A stretch of 64,000 bases of DNA from Streptomyces cucumeris (lineage in GTDB: Bacteria > Actinomycetota > Actinomycetes > Streptomycetales > Streptomycetaceae). Shown piece after piece: positions 7,666-17,808 of this stretch. The notes below the pieces were generated by a model. It was not told the origin of the DNA. It did not search any database and worked only from the letters and a program-made list of their open reading frames with translations. The DNA is taken from contig NZ_JANCLX010000035.1 in the NCBI RefSeq assembly GCF_024295805.1, positions 1 to 64,000 of the forward strand. Reading direction: 5' to 3'. The translations under genes were made by a program, and so were the position numbers. Within the stretch, counting starts at the first letter, position 1, and each line of letters starts with the position of its first letter.

Positions 7666-9942
7666 ATGCCGCCGGTGCGCAGACCCGGGTCGGACCCGGA
7701 AACGGAGCATCCGGAGTTCGCTGGGCAGTACCGGCTCGAAGCACCTCTCGGCTCGGGTGGCATGGGGGTGGTGCACCTGGCGCGCTCGGCGTCGGGGCGA
7801 CAGCTCGCGGTCAAGGTCGTGCATGCCGAGTACGCGCAGGACCCGGAGTTCCGGGCGCGGTTCCGGCAGGAGGTGGCGGCCGCGCGGCGGGTCAGCGGCG
7901 CCTTCACGGCACCGGTGATCGACGCCGACCCGGACGATCCGCGGCCCTGGATGGCCACCCAGTACATCCCCGCCCCCACGCTCGCCGAAGAGGTCAAGCG
8001 GAACGGGCCGTTGGGGGCGGCTGAGGTGGTACGGCTGGCCGCGGGGCTGGCGGAGGCGCTGCGGGACATCCACCGGGCGGGCGTGGTGCACCGGGATCTC
8101 AAGCCGAGCAATGTGCTGCTCGCGGCGGACGGTCCGAAGGTCATCGACTTCGGTATCTCCCGGCCCGCCGACAGTGAACTGCGCACCGAGACCGGGCAGC
8201 TCATCGGGACCCCGCCGTTCATGGCGCCCGAGCAGTTCCAGCGGCCGCGGACGGTGGGTCCGGCCGCGGATGTGTTCGCGCTGGGGTCGGTGCTGGTGCA
8301 CGCGGCCACCGGACGCGGGCCGTTCGAGTCCGAGAGTCCCTATCTGGTGGCGTACCAGGTGGTGCACGACGAGGCCGATCTCGCCGGGGTGCCGGCTGAG
8401 TTGCTGCCGCTGGTCCAGCGCTGTCTGGCCAAGGATCCCCGGGAACGCCCCACTCCGGACGCCCTGATGACGGTGTTGCGCGCGATGGCCGACCCGCTGC
8501 CGTCGTCACCGCGCGCCACGGTGCCGCTGGTTCCGGCGCAGCGGGCCCCGGATCCGGTGTCGCTGCCGGGCAGGGGCGCGGCCGCGGTTCCGGTGCCGGC
8601 GCCCGGCGAGGGAGCGGTCCCGGCGGCGGACGGCGCGGACGCCAGCAGCAGCGGCGCGGAGGGGATCGACACCCACGTCAAGGAAGCCGCGCCCGGCGCC
8701 CGTCCGGTGCGCCGCCGGATGGCGCGCCGCTGGCTGACGGCCGGACTGGTGGCCGCGGTGCTGGCCGCCGCGGGCACGGTCGTGGCGTTGCGCAAGGGCG
8801 CCGAACCGCGCCCGGACGCGCGGGCGGCCGCCGCGCAGCGCGAGGCGGGCGATGGCGCGGCCACCGCGGCGTGGCGCCCGTGGCGGGCCACCCTGGGCGG
8901 CGGCCGGGCGGCGGGCACCGGCACCGCGCGGCCCGCGTTCTGCTCGTACGGGGGCGGGGCGCTGTACTGCGCCGGGCGGGGCGTCGGCGCCGCGCGGCTG
9001 GACCCGTCCGACGGCCGGGTGGTGTGGTCGCGCCCGGCCGCGGCGCGCGGCGCGGCGGACGGGGTGCCCACCGCCCCGGCGCTCTCCGGCGGATTGCTGC
9101 GGGTGGTCTCGCCGGACGGGGCCCGGCTGGAGGCGCTGGACCCCAGGACCCACCGGGTGCGCTGGAACCGCGATGTGTCCGGGTACGGCGGCCGGGTCTA
9201 CCCCGCCGGTGACACGGTGCTGCTGGTCGCCGCGGACGGTACGGTCCGCGCGGTCGACGGCGCCACCAACCGGGAGCGGTGGGGCCACCGGCTGTCCGGC
9301 CATGTCCGGCCCAGCTTCTTCGCGTACGGCGACGGCCGCACCGCGTACGCCGTCACCACCTCCCCCGACGGTGGGCGCACCCTGGTCACCGCGGTGGACG
9401 CGGTGCGCGGCACGACGCGGTGGCGGCACGCGTTCTCCGGGCAGCTCACCCCGGCCGGGACCGGGCCGCGCGGCGCCCTGCTGCTGACCGAGACCGACCG
9501 CCAGACCCGTACCACCGCCGTGGTGCGCTACGAACCGGGACGGTCCGGCGTCCGGCGGGTGGCGCTGACCGCGCCGGTGTCCGCGGCGAGCGCGGTCGTC
9601 CGGGGCGGGACGGTGTACCTGCTGTGCGCGGACGGCGGGTTGGTGGCGGCGGCCACCGGACGGGGTGAACGGGGCTGGCGGCTGGAGACCTCGGTGGCCA
9701 ACGCCTCACCGCTGGTGGCCACGGACGGACGGCTGTACTTCTCGGCGGCGGACGGCCGACTGCTCGCCGTGGACGCCCGGAAGGGCACGCTGATCGGCCA
9801 GACCGAACCGCGCGCGGGCCGGGCCGGGCGGAGCTATCTGGAACTGGTGCCCGCACCGGTGGCGGCGGACGGCAAGGTGTTCGCGGCGGCGCCCGACGGC
9901 ACCGTGTTCGGAGTGGACGAGCGGCACCCGGCACGCTGGTGA
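7666..9942 (+). CDS. AfsK-like Ser/Thr kinase with PQQ beta-propeller (paralogue 2)
   Basis: 758 residues from the ATG at 7666; the open frame goes back to 7555 through sequence with no coding features. The kinase domain (about 20-290) shows LGSGGMGVVHLARSASG, Lys50 in LAVKVV, HRDLKPSN (about 143), DFGISRP and GTPPFMAPEQ. A long Pro/Ala-rich linker (about 290-355) precedes the TM helix (about 356-377). The rest is a beta-propeller with repeated W-x-x-x and DG-x-V elements. It is highly similar to the kinases on both sides and all catalytic residues are kept. The activation segment (SELRTETGQLIGTPP) differs from the other two, so the copies have diverged in regulation. Divergent from the SH3 gene. 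Confidence 0.9.
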   Translation: MPPVRRPGSDPETEHPEFAGQYRLEAPLGSGGMGVVHLARSASGRQLAVKVVHAEYAQDPEFRARFRQEVAAARRVSGAFTAPVIDADPDDPRPWMATQYIPAPTLAEEVKRNGPLGAAEVVRLAAGLAEALRDIHRAGVVHRDLKPSNVLLAADGPKVIDFGISRPADSELRTETGQLIGTPPFMAPEQFQRPRTVGPAADVFALGSVLVHAATGRGPFESESPYLVAYQVVHDEADLAGVPAELLPLVQRCLAKDPRERPTPDALMTVLRAMADPLPSSPRATVPLVPAQRAPDPVSLPGRGAAAVPVPAPGEGAVPAADGADASSSGAEGIDTHVKEAAPGARPVRRRMARRWLTAGLVAAVLAAAGTVVALRKGAEPRPDARAAAAQREAGDGAATAAWRPWRATLGGGRAAGTGTARPAFCSYGGGALYCAGRGVGAARLDPSDGRVVWSRPAAARGAADGVPTAPALSGGLLRVVSPDGARLEALDPRTHRVRWNRDVSGYGGRVYPAGDTVLLVAADGTVRAVDGATNRERWGHRLSGHVRPSFFAYGDGRTAYAVTTSPDGGRTLVTAVDAVRGTTRWRHAFSGQLTPAGTGPRGALLLTETDRQTRTTAVVRYEPGRSGVRRVALTAPVSAASAVVRGGTVYLLCADGGLVAAATGRGERGWRLETSVANASPLVATDGRLYFSAADGRLLAVDARKGTLIGQTEPRAGRAGRSYLELVPAPVAADGKVFAAAPDGTVFGVDERHPARW

Positions 9943-10021
9943 CCCCCGGGTGCCCCCGCGGGCCGTCCCGTACGCCCGATTAGAGTGACCGCTGCATCGA
10001 GGGTCGGCAGGGGGAGGACGG

Positions 10022-12184
10022 ATGGCACTGCGCGCGGGAGATCCGGAATCCATCGGCGGGTACGTCCTGGAGGAGCGGCTCGGCCGGGGCGGTATGGGCA
10101 CGGTGTATCTGGCGCGTTCGTCCTCGGGCCGCCGGATCGCGCTGAAGGTGGTCCACCAGCAGTTCGCCGACGACGATGAGTTCCGGGTGCGGTTCCGGCA
10201 GGAGGTCGCGGCCGCGCGCCGGGTCAGCGGCGCCTTCACCGCGCCCGTCGTGGACGCCGACCCGGACGCCCCGCTCCCCTGGATGGCCACCTCCTACGTG
10301 CCCGGCCGCACCCTGGCCGAACGGGTCGCCGCGGACGGCCCGCTGCGCGGCGCCGAGCTGCGGCTGCTGGCGATCGGGCTCGGTGAGGCGCTGCGGGACA
10401 TCCACCGGGCGGGCGTGGTCCACCGCGATCTGAAACCCGCCAACATCGTGCTGTCGGACGAGGGTCCGCGCGTCATCGACTTCGGTATCGCGCGGGCCGC
10501 CGACCACCAGACCCTGACGATGACCGGCCGGGTGATGGGCACCCCGCCGTACATGTCCCCGGAGCAACTGCGCGATCCGCGCGAGGTGGGTCCGGAGTCG
10601 GATGTGTTCTCGCTGGCCACGGTGCTGGTGTTCGCCGCCACCGGGCAGAGCCCGTTCGACGCGGACAGCCCGTACATGACGGCGTACCACGTGGTGTACG
10701 AACCGCCGGACCTGGACTCGCTGCGGGGGCCGATGCGGGACGCGCTCGCGGACTGCCTGGGCAAGGAGCCCGGCGAACGGCCCGGTCTCGACAGGCTGTT
10801 GGCGCGGCTGCGGGCGCTGCCCGCCGATGACAGCTGCGTCAGCACCGCGCCCCGGGACGAGGTGAGCGCCCAGGGCGCCGAGGGCCCGGAGCACGAGGAC
10901 ACCGGGACCGTGCCGGCCGCCGGCCGTCCGCGGCGCCGGGCGGTGCGGGGCGCGGTGGTGGCGGGCGTGGCCGCGGCCGTCACCGGAACGCTCGTCCTGG
11001 CCGGTCTCGCGGTGTCGTCCTCGGGCTCGGGGCAGCACCGGGCCGAGCCCAGGCCCTCGTCCACCGCCGCCGGATCGCTGCCGGACGGCTGGCGGCCCTG
11101 GCACCGTACGCTCCCCACCGACGAGACCTCGTCCGGCCAGGGCGGGCTGGGCGCCGGCAACGGCTTGTCCGGCAGCCGGTGCGCGCACACCGGGACCGAG
11201 CTGTACTGCGGCGGTCCGGGAGCCCTCCTCACCCGGCTGACCGCCACCGGGCACGAGGTGTGGCGCCGCGCGGCCGACGACCGCGCCGACCAGATCGTCG
11301 GGCTGGCCGGGAAGCAGGTGATCAGCGTCGTCGACCGCACGGACGGCACCAGCCGGATGGAGGGCCACCGGCGCACCGACGGGAAGCGCGTCTGGCGCAC
11401 CGACGTGGGCAGGGCCTTCGTGAACTCGGTGTTCACCCGGGGCGGGGGCCATGCCGTGCTCACCCAGAACTGGGACGCCGAGACCTTCCAGGCGGTGGAC
11501 GCCGTCACCGGGGCCATCCGGTGGTCGCACCGGATCAGCCGTGAGCTGACCTGCAGCGGGGTGGTGATCGCGGAGCGCCCGTACGCCCAGTGCCGTCCGC
11601 CGGACGACGACACCGACGAGCACCAGTCGGTGTGGGCCCTCGATCCGCGCACCGGAGCGCCCACCCGGATCGCCGCCCGGATGCCGGGGACGGTCATCGC
11701 GGAGCACGAGGGCCGGCTGGTCTTCGTCCAGCAGCGCTCGAAGAAGACCCTCGACTTCACCGATCTGGTGCTCGTCGACCCGGACGGCAAGGACGCCCCG
11801 CGCCGGGTGGCGCTGCCGCCGGGGCTCCGCGGGGACCAGGTCACCCCGGAACTGCTGGACGGCATCCTGTACTTCGTCCGGGACAACGGCGAGGTCACCG
11901 CCCTCACGCTGGACGGCAGACAGCGGTGGCGCAGCTCGACCCAGGTGGAGTTCCTGGGGCTGCCCGCGCTCTCCGAGCGCCACGACACCCTCTATCTGAC
12001 GACCGCCGCGGGCCGGGTGGTGGCACTGGACCGGGGCGACGGCCGGGTGCGGTGGCGGGGGAAGCCCCGTACCGACCCGGGCGGGCCCCCGGCGGACACG
12101 CTGCTGATGGGCGACGCGCTGTACCTGGTGTACGGATACGAGCGGGTGGAAGTGGCGAGTGTGGACGCCCGCCGCAGGAGCTGA
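10022..12184 (+). CDS. AfsK-like Ser/Thr kinase with PQQ beta-propeller (paralogue 3)
   Basis: 720 residues; ATG 10022 follows GGGGGAGGA, a good ribosome site. The kinase domain (about 12-270) has LGRGGMGTVYLARSSSG, Lys42 in IALKVV, HRDLKPAN (about 134), DFGIARA and GTPPYMSPEQ. One TM helix follows (about 312-335). The C-terminal domain has WRPWHRTLP after the TM, a phrase shared with the other two paralogues (WRPW), then propeller repeats. It starts 79 bp after paralogue 2 in the same direction, so co-transcription is possible. Threonines in the activation loop (TLTMTGRVMGTPP) are likely autophosphorylation sites by analogy with AfsK. Confidence 0.9.
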   Translation: MALRAGDPESIGGYVLEERLGRGGMGTVYLARSSSGRRIALKVVHQQFADDDEFRVRFRQEVAAARRVSGAFTAPVVDADPDAPLPWMATSYVPGRTLAERVAADGPLRGAELRLLAIGLGEALRDIHRAGVVHRDLKPANIVLSDEGPRVIDFGIARAADHQTLTMTGRVMGTPPYMSPEQLRDPREVGPESDVFSLATVLVFAATGQSPFDADSPYMTAYHVVYEPPDLDSLRGPMRDALADCLGKEPGERPGLDRLLARLRALPADDSCVSTAPRDEVSAQGAEGPEHEDTGTVPAAGRPRRRAVRGAVVAGVAAAVTGTLVLAGLAVSSSGSGQHRAEPRPSSTAAGSLPDGWRPWHRTLPTDETSSGQGGLGAGNGLSGSRCAHTGTELYCGGPGALLTRLTATGHEVWRRAADDRADQIVGLAGKQVISVVDRTDGTSRMEGHRRTDGKRVWRTDVGRAFVNSVFTRGGGHAVLTQNWDAETFQAVDAVTGAIRWSHRISRELTCSGVVIAERPYAQCRPPDDDTDEHQSVWALDPRTGAPTRIAARMPGTVIAEHEGRLVFVQQRSKKTLDFTDLVLVDPDGKDAPRRVALPPGLRGDQVTPELLDGILYFVRDNGEVTALTLDGRQRWRSSTQVEFLGLPALSERHDTLYLTTAAGRVVALDRGDGRVRWRGKPRTDPGGPPADTLLMGDALYLVYGYERVEVASVDARRRS

Positions 12185-12220
12185 GCCCCCGCGGCGGGGC
12201 CGGTGACGGGTTCCGCGCCG

Positions 12221-14071
12221 TCAGCCCAGGCGGCTGATGTCGCGCACCGCGCCCTTGTCGGCGCTGGTGGCCATCGCCGCGTAGGCGCGCAGTGCGGTGG
12301 ACACCTTGCGCTCACGGTCCTTCGGGGCGTAGACGCCGCCGAGAGCTTCCCGGCGGGCCGTCAGTTCCTCGTCGCTCACCAGGAGGTCGATGGTGCGGCC
12401 CGGGATGTCGATCCGGATCCGGTCACCGTCCTGGACCAGCGCGATGATGCCGCCGGACGCCGCCTCGGGCGAGGCGTGGCCGATGGACAGGCCCGAGGTG
12501 CCGCCGGAGAACCGGCCGTCGGTGATCAGCGCGCAGGCCTTGCCCAGTCCCCGGCCCTTGAGGAAGGAGGTCGGGTAGAGCATCTCCTGCATCCCGGGGC
12601 CGCCCTTGGGGCCCTCGTAACGGATGACCACCACGTCGCCCTCGGTGACCCGCTTGTTGAGGATCTTGTCGACGGCCTCGTCCTGCGATTCGCAGACCAC
12701 GGCCGGGCCCTCGAAGGTCCAGATCGACTCATCGACGCCCGCGGTCTTCACCACACAGCCGTCGACGGCCAGATTGCCCTTGAGGACGGCGAGTCCGCCG
12801 TCCTGGGAGTAGGCGTGCTCCATGTCGCGGATGCAGCCGCCCGCGGCGTCGGTGTCCAGCGAGTCCCAGCGCTCGGACTGCGAGAAGGCGGTGGCGGAGC
12901 GCCGGCAGCCGGGGGCCGCGTGCCACATCTCGACGGCCTCGGCCGACGGTGAACCGCCGCGCACATCCCAGGTCTTGAGCCAGTCGGCGAGCGAGGAGCT
13001 GTGCACGGACGTGACGTCCTCGTTCAGCAGCCCGCCGCGGAACAGCTCGCCCAGGATCGCCGGGATGCCGCCCGCGCGGTGCACGTCCTCCATGTAGTAC
13101 GTGCCGCCGGGGGCGACGTTCGGGGCGACCTTGGCCAGGCAGGGCACCCGCCGGGAGACCTCGTCGATATCGCCCAGGTCGTAGTCGAGACCGGCCTCCT
13201 GGGCGGCGGCCAGCAGGTGCAGGATCGTGTTGGTCGAGCCGCCCATGGCGATGTCCAGCGCCATGGCGTTCTCGAACGCGGCGCGGGAGCCGATGGAGCG
13301 CGGCAGCACGGTGTGGTCGTCCTGCTCGTAGTGGCGCTTGGTGATCTCCACGACGGTGCGGCCGGCGGTCTCGTACAGCGCCTTGCGGGCGGTGTGGGTG
13401 GCCAGCACCGAGCCATTGCCGGGGAGGGCCAGACCCATCGCCTCGGTGAGGCAGTTCATCGAGTTGGCGGTGAACATGCCGGAACAGGAGCCGCAGGTCG
13501 GACAGGCGTTCTGCTCGATGCGGAGGATGTCCTCGTCCGAGACGTTCTCATTGACCGCGTCGGAGATCGCGTTGATCAGGTCCAGTTTGCGGACGGTGCC
13601 GTCGACCAGCGTCGCCCGGCCCGCCTCCATGGGACCGCCGGAGACGAAGACGGTCGGGATGTTGAGCCGCATGGCGGCCATCAGCATCCCGGGCGTGATC
13701 TTGTCGCAGTTGGAGATGCAGATCAGCGCGTCCGCGCAGTGCGCCTCGACCATGTACTCGACGGAGTCGGCGATCAGGTCGCGGGAGGGCAGCGAGTAGA
13801 GCATCCCGCCGTGGCCCATGGCGATGCCGTCGTCCACCGCGATCGTGTTGAACTCGCGGGGGATGCCGCCCGCCGCGTGGACCGCCTCGCTGACGATCCG
13901 GCCGACCGGCTGGAGGTGGGTGTGGCCGGGCACGAACTCGGTGAAGCTGTTGGCCACGGCCACGATGGGCTTGCCGAAGTCCTCGCGCGCTACGCCGGAC
14001 GCCTGCATCAGGGCGCGGGCGCCCGCCATGTTGCGGCCGTGGGTGACGGTGCGGGACCTCAGCTCGGGCAC
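12221..14071 (-). CDS. ilvD: dihydroxy-acid dehydratase
   Basis: Iron-sulfur enzyme of valine, leucine and isoleucine synthesis that dehydrates 2,3-dihydroxy-3-methylbutanoate and its homologue. I chose GTG 14071 (protein [17 protein letters not shown], 616 residues) because GAGGGAG lies upstream and the length fits streptomycete IlvD; ATG 14092 would add seven residues and has no ribosome site. Cluster-binding cysteines are in [11 protein letters not shown] and [19 protein letters not shown]; the C-terminal signature [20 protein letters not shown] is present. It is a single gene apart from other ilv genes. The hairpin at 14154-14184 lies upstream, and no Leu/Val/Ile-rich leader peptide was seen there. 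Confidence 0.97.
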   Translation of the reverse strand: MPELRSRTVTHGRNMAGARALMQASGVAREDFGKPIVAVANSFTEFVPGHTHLQPVGRIVSEAVHAAGGIPREFNTIAVDDGIAMGHGGMLYSLPSRDLIADSVEYMVEAHCADALICISNCDKITPGMLMAAMRLNIPTVFVSGGPMEAGRATLVDGTVRKLDLINAISDAVNENVSDEDILRIEQNACPTCGSCSGMFTANSMNCLTEAMGLALPGNGSVLATHTARKALYETAGRTVVEITKRHYEQDDHTVLPRSIGSRAAFENAMALDIAMGGSTNTILHLLAAAQEAGLDYDLGDIDEVSRRVPCLAKVAPNVAPGGTYYMEDVHRAGGIPAILGELFRGGLLNEDVTSVHSSSLADWLKTWDVRGGSPSAEAVEMWHAAPGCRRSATAFSQSERWDSLDTDAAGGCIRDMEHAYSQDGGLAVLKGNLAVDGCVVKTAGVDESIWTFEGPAVVCESQDEAVDKILNKRVTEGDVVVIRYEGPKGGPGMQEMLYPTSFLKGRGLGKACALITDGRFSGGTSGLSIGHASPEAASGGIIALVQDGDRIRIDIPGRTIDLLVSDEELTARREALGGVYAPKDRERKVSTALRAYAAMATSADKGAVRDISRLG

Positions 14072-14153
14072 GGTACTCGGCTCCCTCGTCATACGGGTGG
14101 CGATCGTGGTGCGGATCGCATGGATCGGAGTCTTCTGAGCCTACGCCTCATAT

Positions 14154-14184
14154 CCGCGATCCGGACCGTGTGTCCGGATCGCGG
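14154..14184. terminator. 13-bp inverted repeat between tetR and ilvD
   Basis: CCGCGATCCGGAC (14154-14166) and GTCCGGATCGCGG (14172-14184) form a perfect 13-bp stem with a 5-nt loop. It lies after the tetR stop and 83 bp before the ilvD start, both leftward. It can terminate the isomerase-tetR transcript; because of its place in front of ilvD, a leader or operator role is also possible. There is no U-run. Confidence 0.6.
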
Positions 14185-14257
14185 GACGGATGGCTCACTC
14201 CTCGGAAGGGTCCGGCCGGTGCCGCGGGGGCGCGCAGGGGGGGCTCACGCCCGGGGC

Positions 14258-14878
14258 TCACTCCTCGGTGAGATAGCGCTGGAGGGTCGGCCCCACCATG
14301 GCGATGATCTCCTCGGGATCGGCGGACGCGACCGGCTCCATCTTGATCACATAGCGCAGCATCGAGATCCCGATCATATGCGAGGCGGCGAGCTGGGCCC
14401 TCAGCTCCGGGTTGGGAACGTCCAGGTCACCGGCCATCCGCAGCAGCACCCGGCGCTGGATCAGCTCCCGCAGTACCTCGGCCGCGGACTCGTTGGTCAG
14501 CGCGGAGCGCATCACGGCCAGCAGCGGCAGCCGGGCGACCGGGTTCTCCCAGATGCCCATGATGGAGCGGGCCATCCGCTCGCCCGCGCCCTCCCGGCTG
14601 CCGCCGCCGTGGACGGCGTCGGGCACGGCCATCGCGGGCGCCAGGATCAGTTCGATGGCGGCGCCGAAGACCTTCTCCTTGGAGCCGAAGTAGTGGTGCA
14701 CCAGCGCGGGGTCCACCTCGGCCGCCTTGGCGATACCGCGGATCGAGGTCTTGTCGTAGCCGTGCTCGGCGAACTCGTTCCGCGCGGCGGCCAGGATCCG
14801 GTCCCGCGCGGCGGGCTCGGCACCGGCGCTGGAACGGGCCGGACGGCCGCGCTTGCGCGGGGTCGCGGGGGTGGTCAT
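14258..14878 (-). CDS. TetR-family regulator
   Basis: 206 residues. After a basic Arg/Pro-rich N-terminal tail, residues about 25-70 form the TetR helix-turn-helix domain ([43 protein letters not shown], split here by function: helix-turn-helix up to the HHYFGSK end). The C-terminal ligand domain resembles the TetR_C group with [14 protein letters not shown]. Its ATG overlaps the stop of the upstream isomerase gene (ATGA, 14875-14878), so the two are translationally coupled. The ligand is unknown; it could be linked to the isomerase product, but the regulator may act elsewhere. Confidence 0.9.
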   Translation of the reverse strand: MTTPATPRKRGRPARSSAGAEPAARDRILAAARNEFAEHGYDKTSIRGIAKAAEVDPALVHHYFGSKEKVFGAAIELILAPAMAVPDAVHGGGSREGAGERMARSIMGIWENPVARLPLLAVMRSALTNESAAEVLRELIQRRVLLRMAGDLDVPNPELRAQLAASHMIGISMLRYVIKMEPVASADPEEIIAMVGPTLQRYLTEE

Positions 14879-15720
14879 GCGCCGGGCACCGCCTTGCCGG
14901 AGGGGGACTTCGGGGTGGGCGAGGCCAGATGGAGGCGGGTGAAGGCCAGCGCCTCCGCGAGATCGGCCTCACGCTCGGTGGTGGACATCGCGCGCCGGGT
15001 GTTGACCTCCACCACCACATGGCCGTCGAACCCGCGTGCGGCGAGACGTTCCAGCAGCTCGGCGCAGGGCTGCGAACCGCGCCCCGGCACCAGGTGCTCG
15101 TCCTTGTTGGAGCCGTGGCCGTCGGCGAGGTGGACATGGCCCAGCCGGTCGCCCATGCGGTCCACCATGCCGAGCGCGTCGGTGCGCGCGGTGGCGGTGT
15201 GCGACAGGTCGATCGTGAAGTGCCGGTAGTCGTCCTTGGTGACGTCCCAGTCCGGCGCGTAGGCGAGCATCTCCCGGTCGCGGTAGCGCCACGGGTACAT
15301 GTTCTCGACAGCGAAGCGCACATCGGTCTCGCCGGCCATCCGCCAGATTCCGCGGACGAACTCCCGGGCGTAGGAGCGCTGCCAGCGGAAGGGCGGGTGG
15401 ACGACCACGGTGGAGGCGCCCAGCTTCTCCGCCGCCGATCTCGCCCGCTGGAGCTTCACCCAGGGGTCGGTGGACCACACCCGCTGGGTGATCAGCAGAC
15501 ACGGCGCGTGCACGGCGAGGATCGGCACCTGGTGGTAGTCCGAGAGCCGCCGCAGGGCCTCGATGTCCTGGCTGACCGGATCGGTCCACACCATGACCTC
15601 GACCCCGTCGTACCCCAGGCGGGCGGCGATCTCGAAGGCCGTCGCCGTCGACTCCGGATAGACCGAGGCTGTGGACAGCGCGACCTTCGCATCCGGGATG
15701 CGCACCACTGGCTCTGTCAC
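14875..15720 (-). CDS. sugar phosphate isomerase/epimerase-like TIM-barrel protein
   Basis: 281 residues from GTG 15720 ([24 protein letters not shown]); the frame extends upstream without a ribosome site. It belongs to the xylose isomerase-like/AP endonuclease 2 TIM-barrel superfamily. Candidate metal ligands along the barrel strands are Glu in GVEVMVW, His in VVVHPP, Glu in AVENMYP, Asp/His in IDLSH and Glu in VVVEVN. Members isomerise sugars, inositols or hydroxypyruvate; the substrate cannot be read here. It is translationally coupled to the TetR gene by a 4-bp overlap. Confidence 0.85.
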   Translation of the reverse strand: MTEPVVRIPDAKVALSTASVYPESTATAFEIAARLGYDGVEVMVWTDPVSQDIEALRRLSDYHQVPILAVHAPCLLITQRVWSTDPWVKLQRARSAAEKLGASTVVVHPPFRWQRSYAREFVRGIWRMAGETDVRFAVENMYPWRYRDREMLAYAPDWDVTKDDYRHFTIDLSHTATARTDALGMVDRMGDRLGHVHLADGHGSNKDEHLVPGRGSQPCAELLERLAARGFDGHVVVEVNTRRAMSTTEREADLAEALAFTRLHLASPTPKSPSGKAVPGA

Positions 15721-15882
15721 GAGGGACAGCGTACGGCCGCCCGTCGGGCGGCGAGCGATACGGGTGGGGAGCACGCCGTCATGGCGCGGTCACAAACGGG
15801 TCATGGCCGGACCATGGCGACATCGCGGCGGGCCGGAGAGTTCCCCGGGCCCCGCCCCGGCCGCACCGGACCGTGGTGAGCG

Positions 15883-16812
15883 TCACGCCGGCAGATGGTC
15901 CAGACGGCGCAGGATGACGCCCTCGCGCAGCGCCCAGGGGCAGATCTCCAGCTCCTCGACCCCGAAGAGGTCCATGGCGCCCTCCGCGACCAGCGCCCCG
16001 GCCAGCAGCTGCCCCGCCCGCGCCTCGGAGACACCCGGCAGCCCGGCGCGGTCCGCCGCGGGCATGGCGGCCAGTTTGGGCACCCACTCCTCCAGCGCCT
16101 TGCGGGTCAGCTGGCGCTGGACGTACAGGCCGTCACCGGACCGGGCCGCGCCCGCGATCCTGGCGAGCTGCTTGAAGGTCTTGGAGGTGGCCACCACATG
16201 GTCCGGGGCGCCGTGCCGGCTGAAGTCGCCGACGGTCCGGGCGATCTCGGCCCGCACATGGCGCCGCAGCGCCCGTACGTCGGCCGGGTCGGGCGGGTCG
16301 CCGGGCAGCCAGGAGGCGGTGAGCCGGCCCGCGCCCAGCGGCAGCGAGACCGCCGCGTCGGGGTCCTCGTCGATTCCGTAGGCGATCTCCAGCGAACCGC
16401 CGCCGATGTCCAGGACCAGCAGCTTCCCGGCCGACCAGCCGTACCAGCGGCGGGCGGCCAGGAAGGTGAGCCGGGCCTCGTCGGCACCGCTGAGCACCTG
16501 GAGCCGGACCCCGGTCTCCTCGGCGACCCGCGCGAGCACGTCATCGGCGTTGGCGGCCTCGCGGACGGCGGAGGTGGCGAACGGCAGGACGTCCTCCACA
16601 CCCTTGTCCTCGGCCGCCTGGAGGGCCTCCTGGACCACCGTGACCAGGCGCTCCACCCCCTCGGGGCCGATGGCGCCGTCGCCGTCGAGGAGTTCGGCCA
16701 GCCGCAGCTCCGCCTTGTGCGAATGCGCGGGCAGCGGGCACGCGCCGGGGTGGGCGTCCACCACGAGGAGGTGGACGGTATTCGAACCCACATCGAGGAC
16801 ACCGAGTCTCAT
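15883..16812 (-). CDS. exopolyphosphatase / Ppx-GppA phosphatase
   Basis: 309 residues from ATG 16812 ([20 protein letters not shown]). The ASKHA-fold phosphate motifs are visible: [11 protein letters not shown] at the N-terminus and [15 protein letters not shown] near residue 125. The family hydrolyses polyphosphate or (p)ppGpp-type nucleotides. The protein corresponds to the short form without a C-terminal HD-like domain, like mycobacterial Ppx1. Similar genes lie beside proC in other actinobacteria; here proC is 14 kb away. Divergent from the hypothetical gene at 16896. Confidence 0.9.
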   Translation of the reverse strand: MRLGVLDVGSNTVHLLVVDAHPGACPLPAHSHKAELRLAELLDGDGAIGPEGVERLVTVVQEALQAAEDKGVEDVLPFATSAVREAANADDVLARVAEETGVRLQVLSGADEARLTFLAARRWYGWSAGKLLVLDIGGGSLEIAYGIDEDPDAAVSLPLGAGRLTASWLPGDPPDPADVRALRRHVRAEIARTVGDFSRHGAPDHVVATSKTFKQLARIAGAARSGDGLYVQRQLTRKALEEWVPKLAAMPAADRAGLPGVSEARAGQLLAGALVAEGAMDLFGVEELEICPWALREGVILRRLDHLPA

Positions 16813-16895
16813 GGCCAGAACGCTACTGCGCGGTGTGCGTCCGCACGTACGGGTCCCCGCCCTCCGCTTCCGGCCGGGGGGCATACGCTTGCACC

Positions 16896-17747
16896 GTGGC
16901 AAAGACGAAAAAGGCGAAGCAGGACAAAGGCCAGAAGCGTGCCCCGGAGCGGAGGGCCGAGGAATCGACCGCGCCCCCGGCCGGGGACGAGGTCGGCCTC
17001 GACTTCGCCCGCGCGTGGGTCGAATTCCCCGACCCGGCCGACGACGAACAGGTCTTCCGGTGCGATCTGACCTGGTTGACCTCCCGCTGGACCTGTGTTT
17101 TCGGCCAGGGCTGCCAGGGCATCCAGGCGGGTCGCGCGAGCGACGGCTGCTGCACGCTGGGCGCGCACTTCTCGGACGAGGAGGACGAGGAGCGCGTCGG
17201 GCGCCATATGGCGCGGCTCACTCCGGAGATCTGGCAGTTCCACGACGAGGGGCACGCCCGGGGCTGGGTGCAGGAGGACGAGGACGGCGACCGTCAGACC
17301 CGTCGCCACCAGGGCTCGTGCATCTTCCAGAACCGCCCCGGATTCACCGGCGGCGCGGGCTGCGCACTGCACATCCTGGCGCTGCGCGAGGGGCGCGAAC
17401 CGCTGGAGACCAAACCGGACGTGTGCTGGCAGCTGCCGGTCCGCCGGACCTACGACTGGATCGACCGGCCCGACGACACCCGGGTGCTCCAGGTCACCAT
17501 CGGCGAGTACGACCGGCGCGGCTGGGGCCCCGGCGGCCATGACCTGCACTGGTGGTGCACCTCGGCGACCTCGGCGCACGGCGCCGGGCAACCGGTGTAC
17601 GTCTCCTACCGGCCGGAGCTCACGGAGCTGATGGGCAAGGAGGGGTACGACCGGCTGGCCGAGCTCTGCGAGGCCCGGCTGGCGTCCACACTGCCGCTGC
17701 TGGCTCCGCACCCGGCCGATCCGGCCGAGCGGGCCGCCACCGACTGA
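16896..17747 (+). CDS. conserved cysteine-rich protein of unknown function
   Basis: 283 residues from GTG 16896 ([12 protein letters not shown]), 84 bp from the divergent phosphatase gene. A Lys/Arg-rich, Pro-rich N-terminus (1-40) is followed by a compact domain with conserved-looking cysteines: [42 protein letters not shown] and DVCWQLP. The spacing recalls zinc/iron-chelating YkgJ- or DUF3109-like proteins with a GCC motif, but I cannot confirm membership. Many His/Trp residues near the C-terminus (DLHWWC) add potential ligands. No signal peptide or membrane helix. I assign no function. Confidence 0.8.
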   Translation: MAKTKKAKQDKGQKRAPERRAEESTAPPAGDEVGLDFARAWVEFPDPADDEQVFRCDLTWLTSRWTCVFGQGCQGIQAGRASDGCCTLGAHFSDEEDEERVGRHMARLTPEIWQFHDEGHARGWVQEDEDGDRQTRRHQGSCIFQNRPGFTGGAGCALHILALREGREPLETKPDVCWQLPVRRTYDWIDRPDDTRVLQVTIGEYDRRGWGPGGHDLHWWCTSATSAHGAGQPVYVSYRPELTELMGKEGYDRLAELCEARLASTLPLLAPHPADPAERAATD

Positions 17748-17808
17748 CCGCCGCCGTCGCCCCGGCCGTGCACCGGCCGGGCCGCGGGTCGGCGCGGCCG
17801 CGGGGCGC

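Noticed and set aside
4912-12184. PknB-type kinases with PASTA domains
   Set aside because: All three C-terminal regions are beta-propeller repeats, not PASTA repeats, so the AfsK-like label fits better.
12221-14160. Branched-chain amino acid leader peptide for ilvD
   Set aside because: No short ORF rich in Leu, Val or Ile codons was found upstream; only the inverted repeat is visible.
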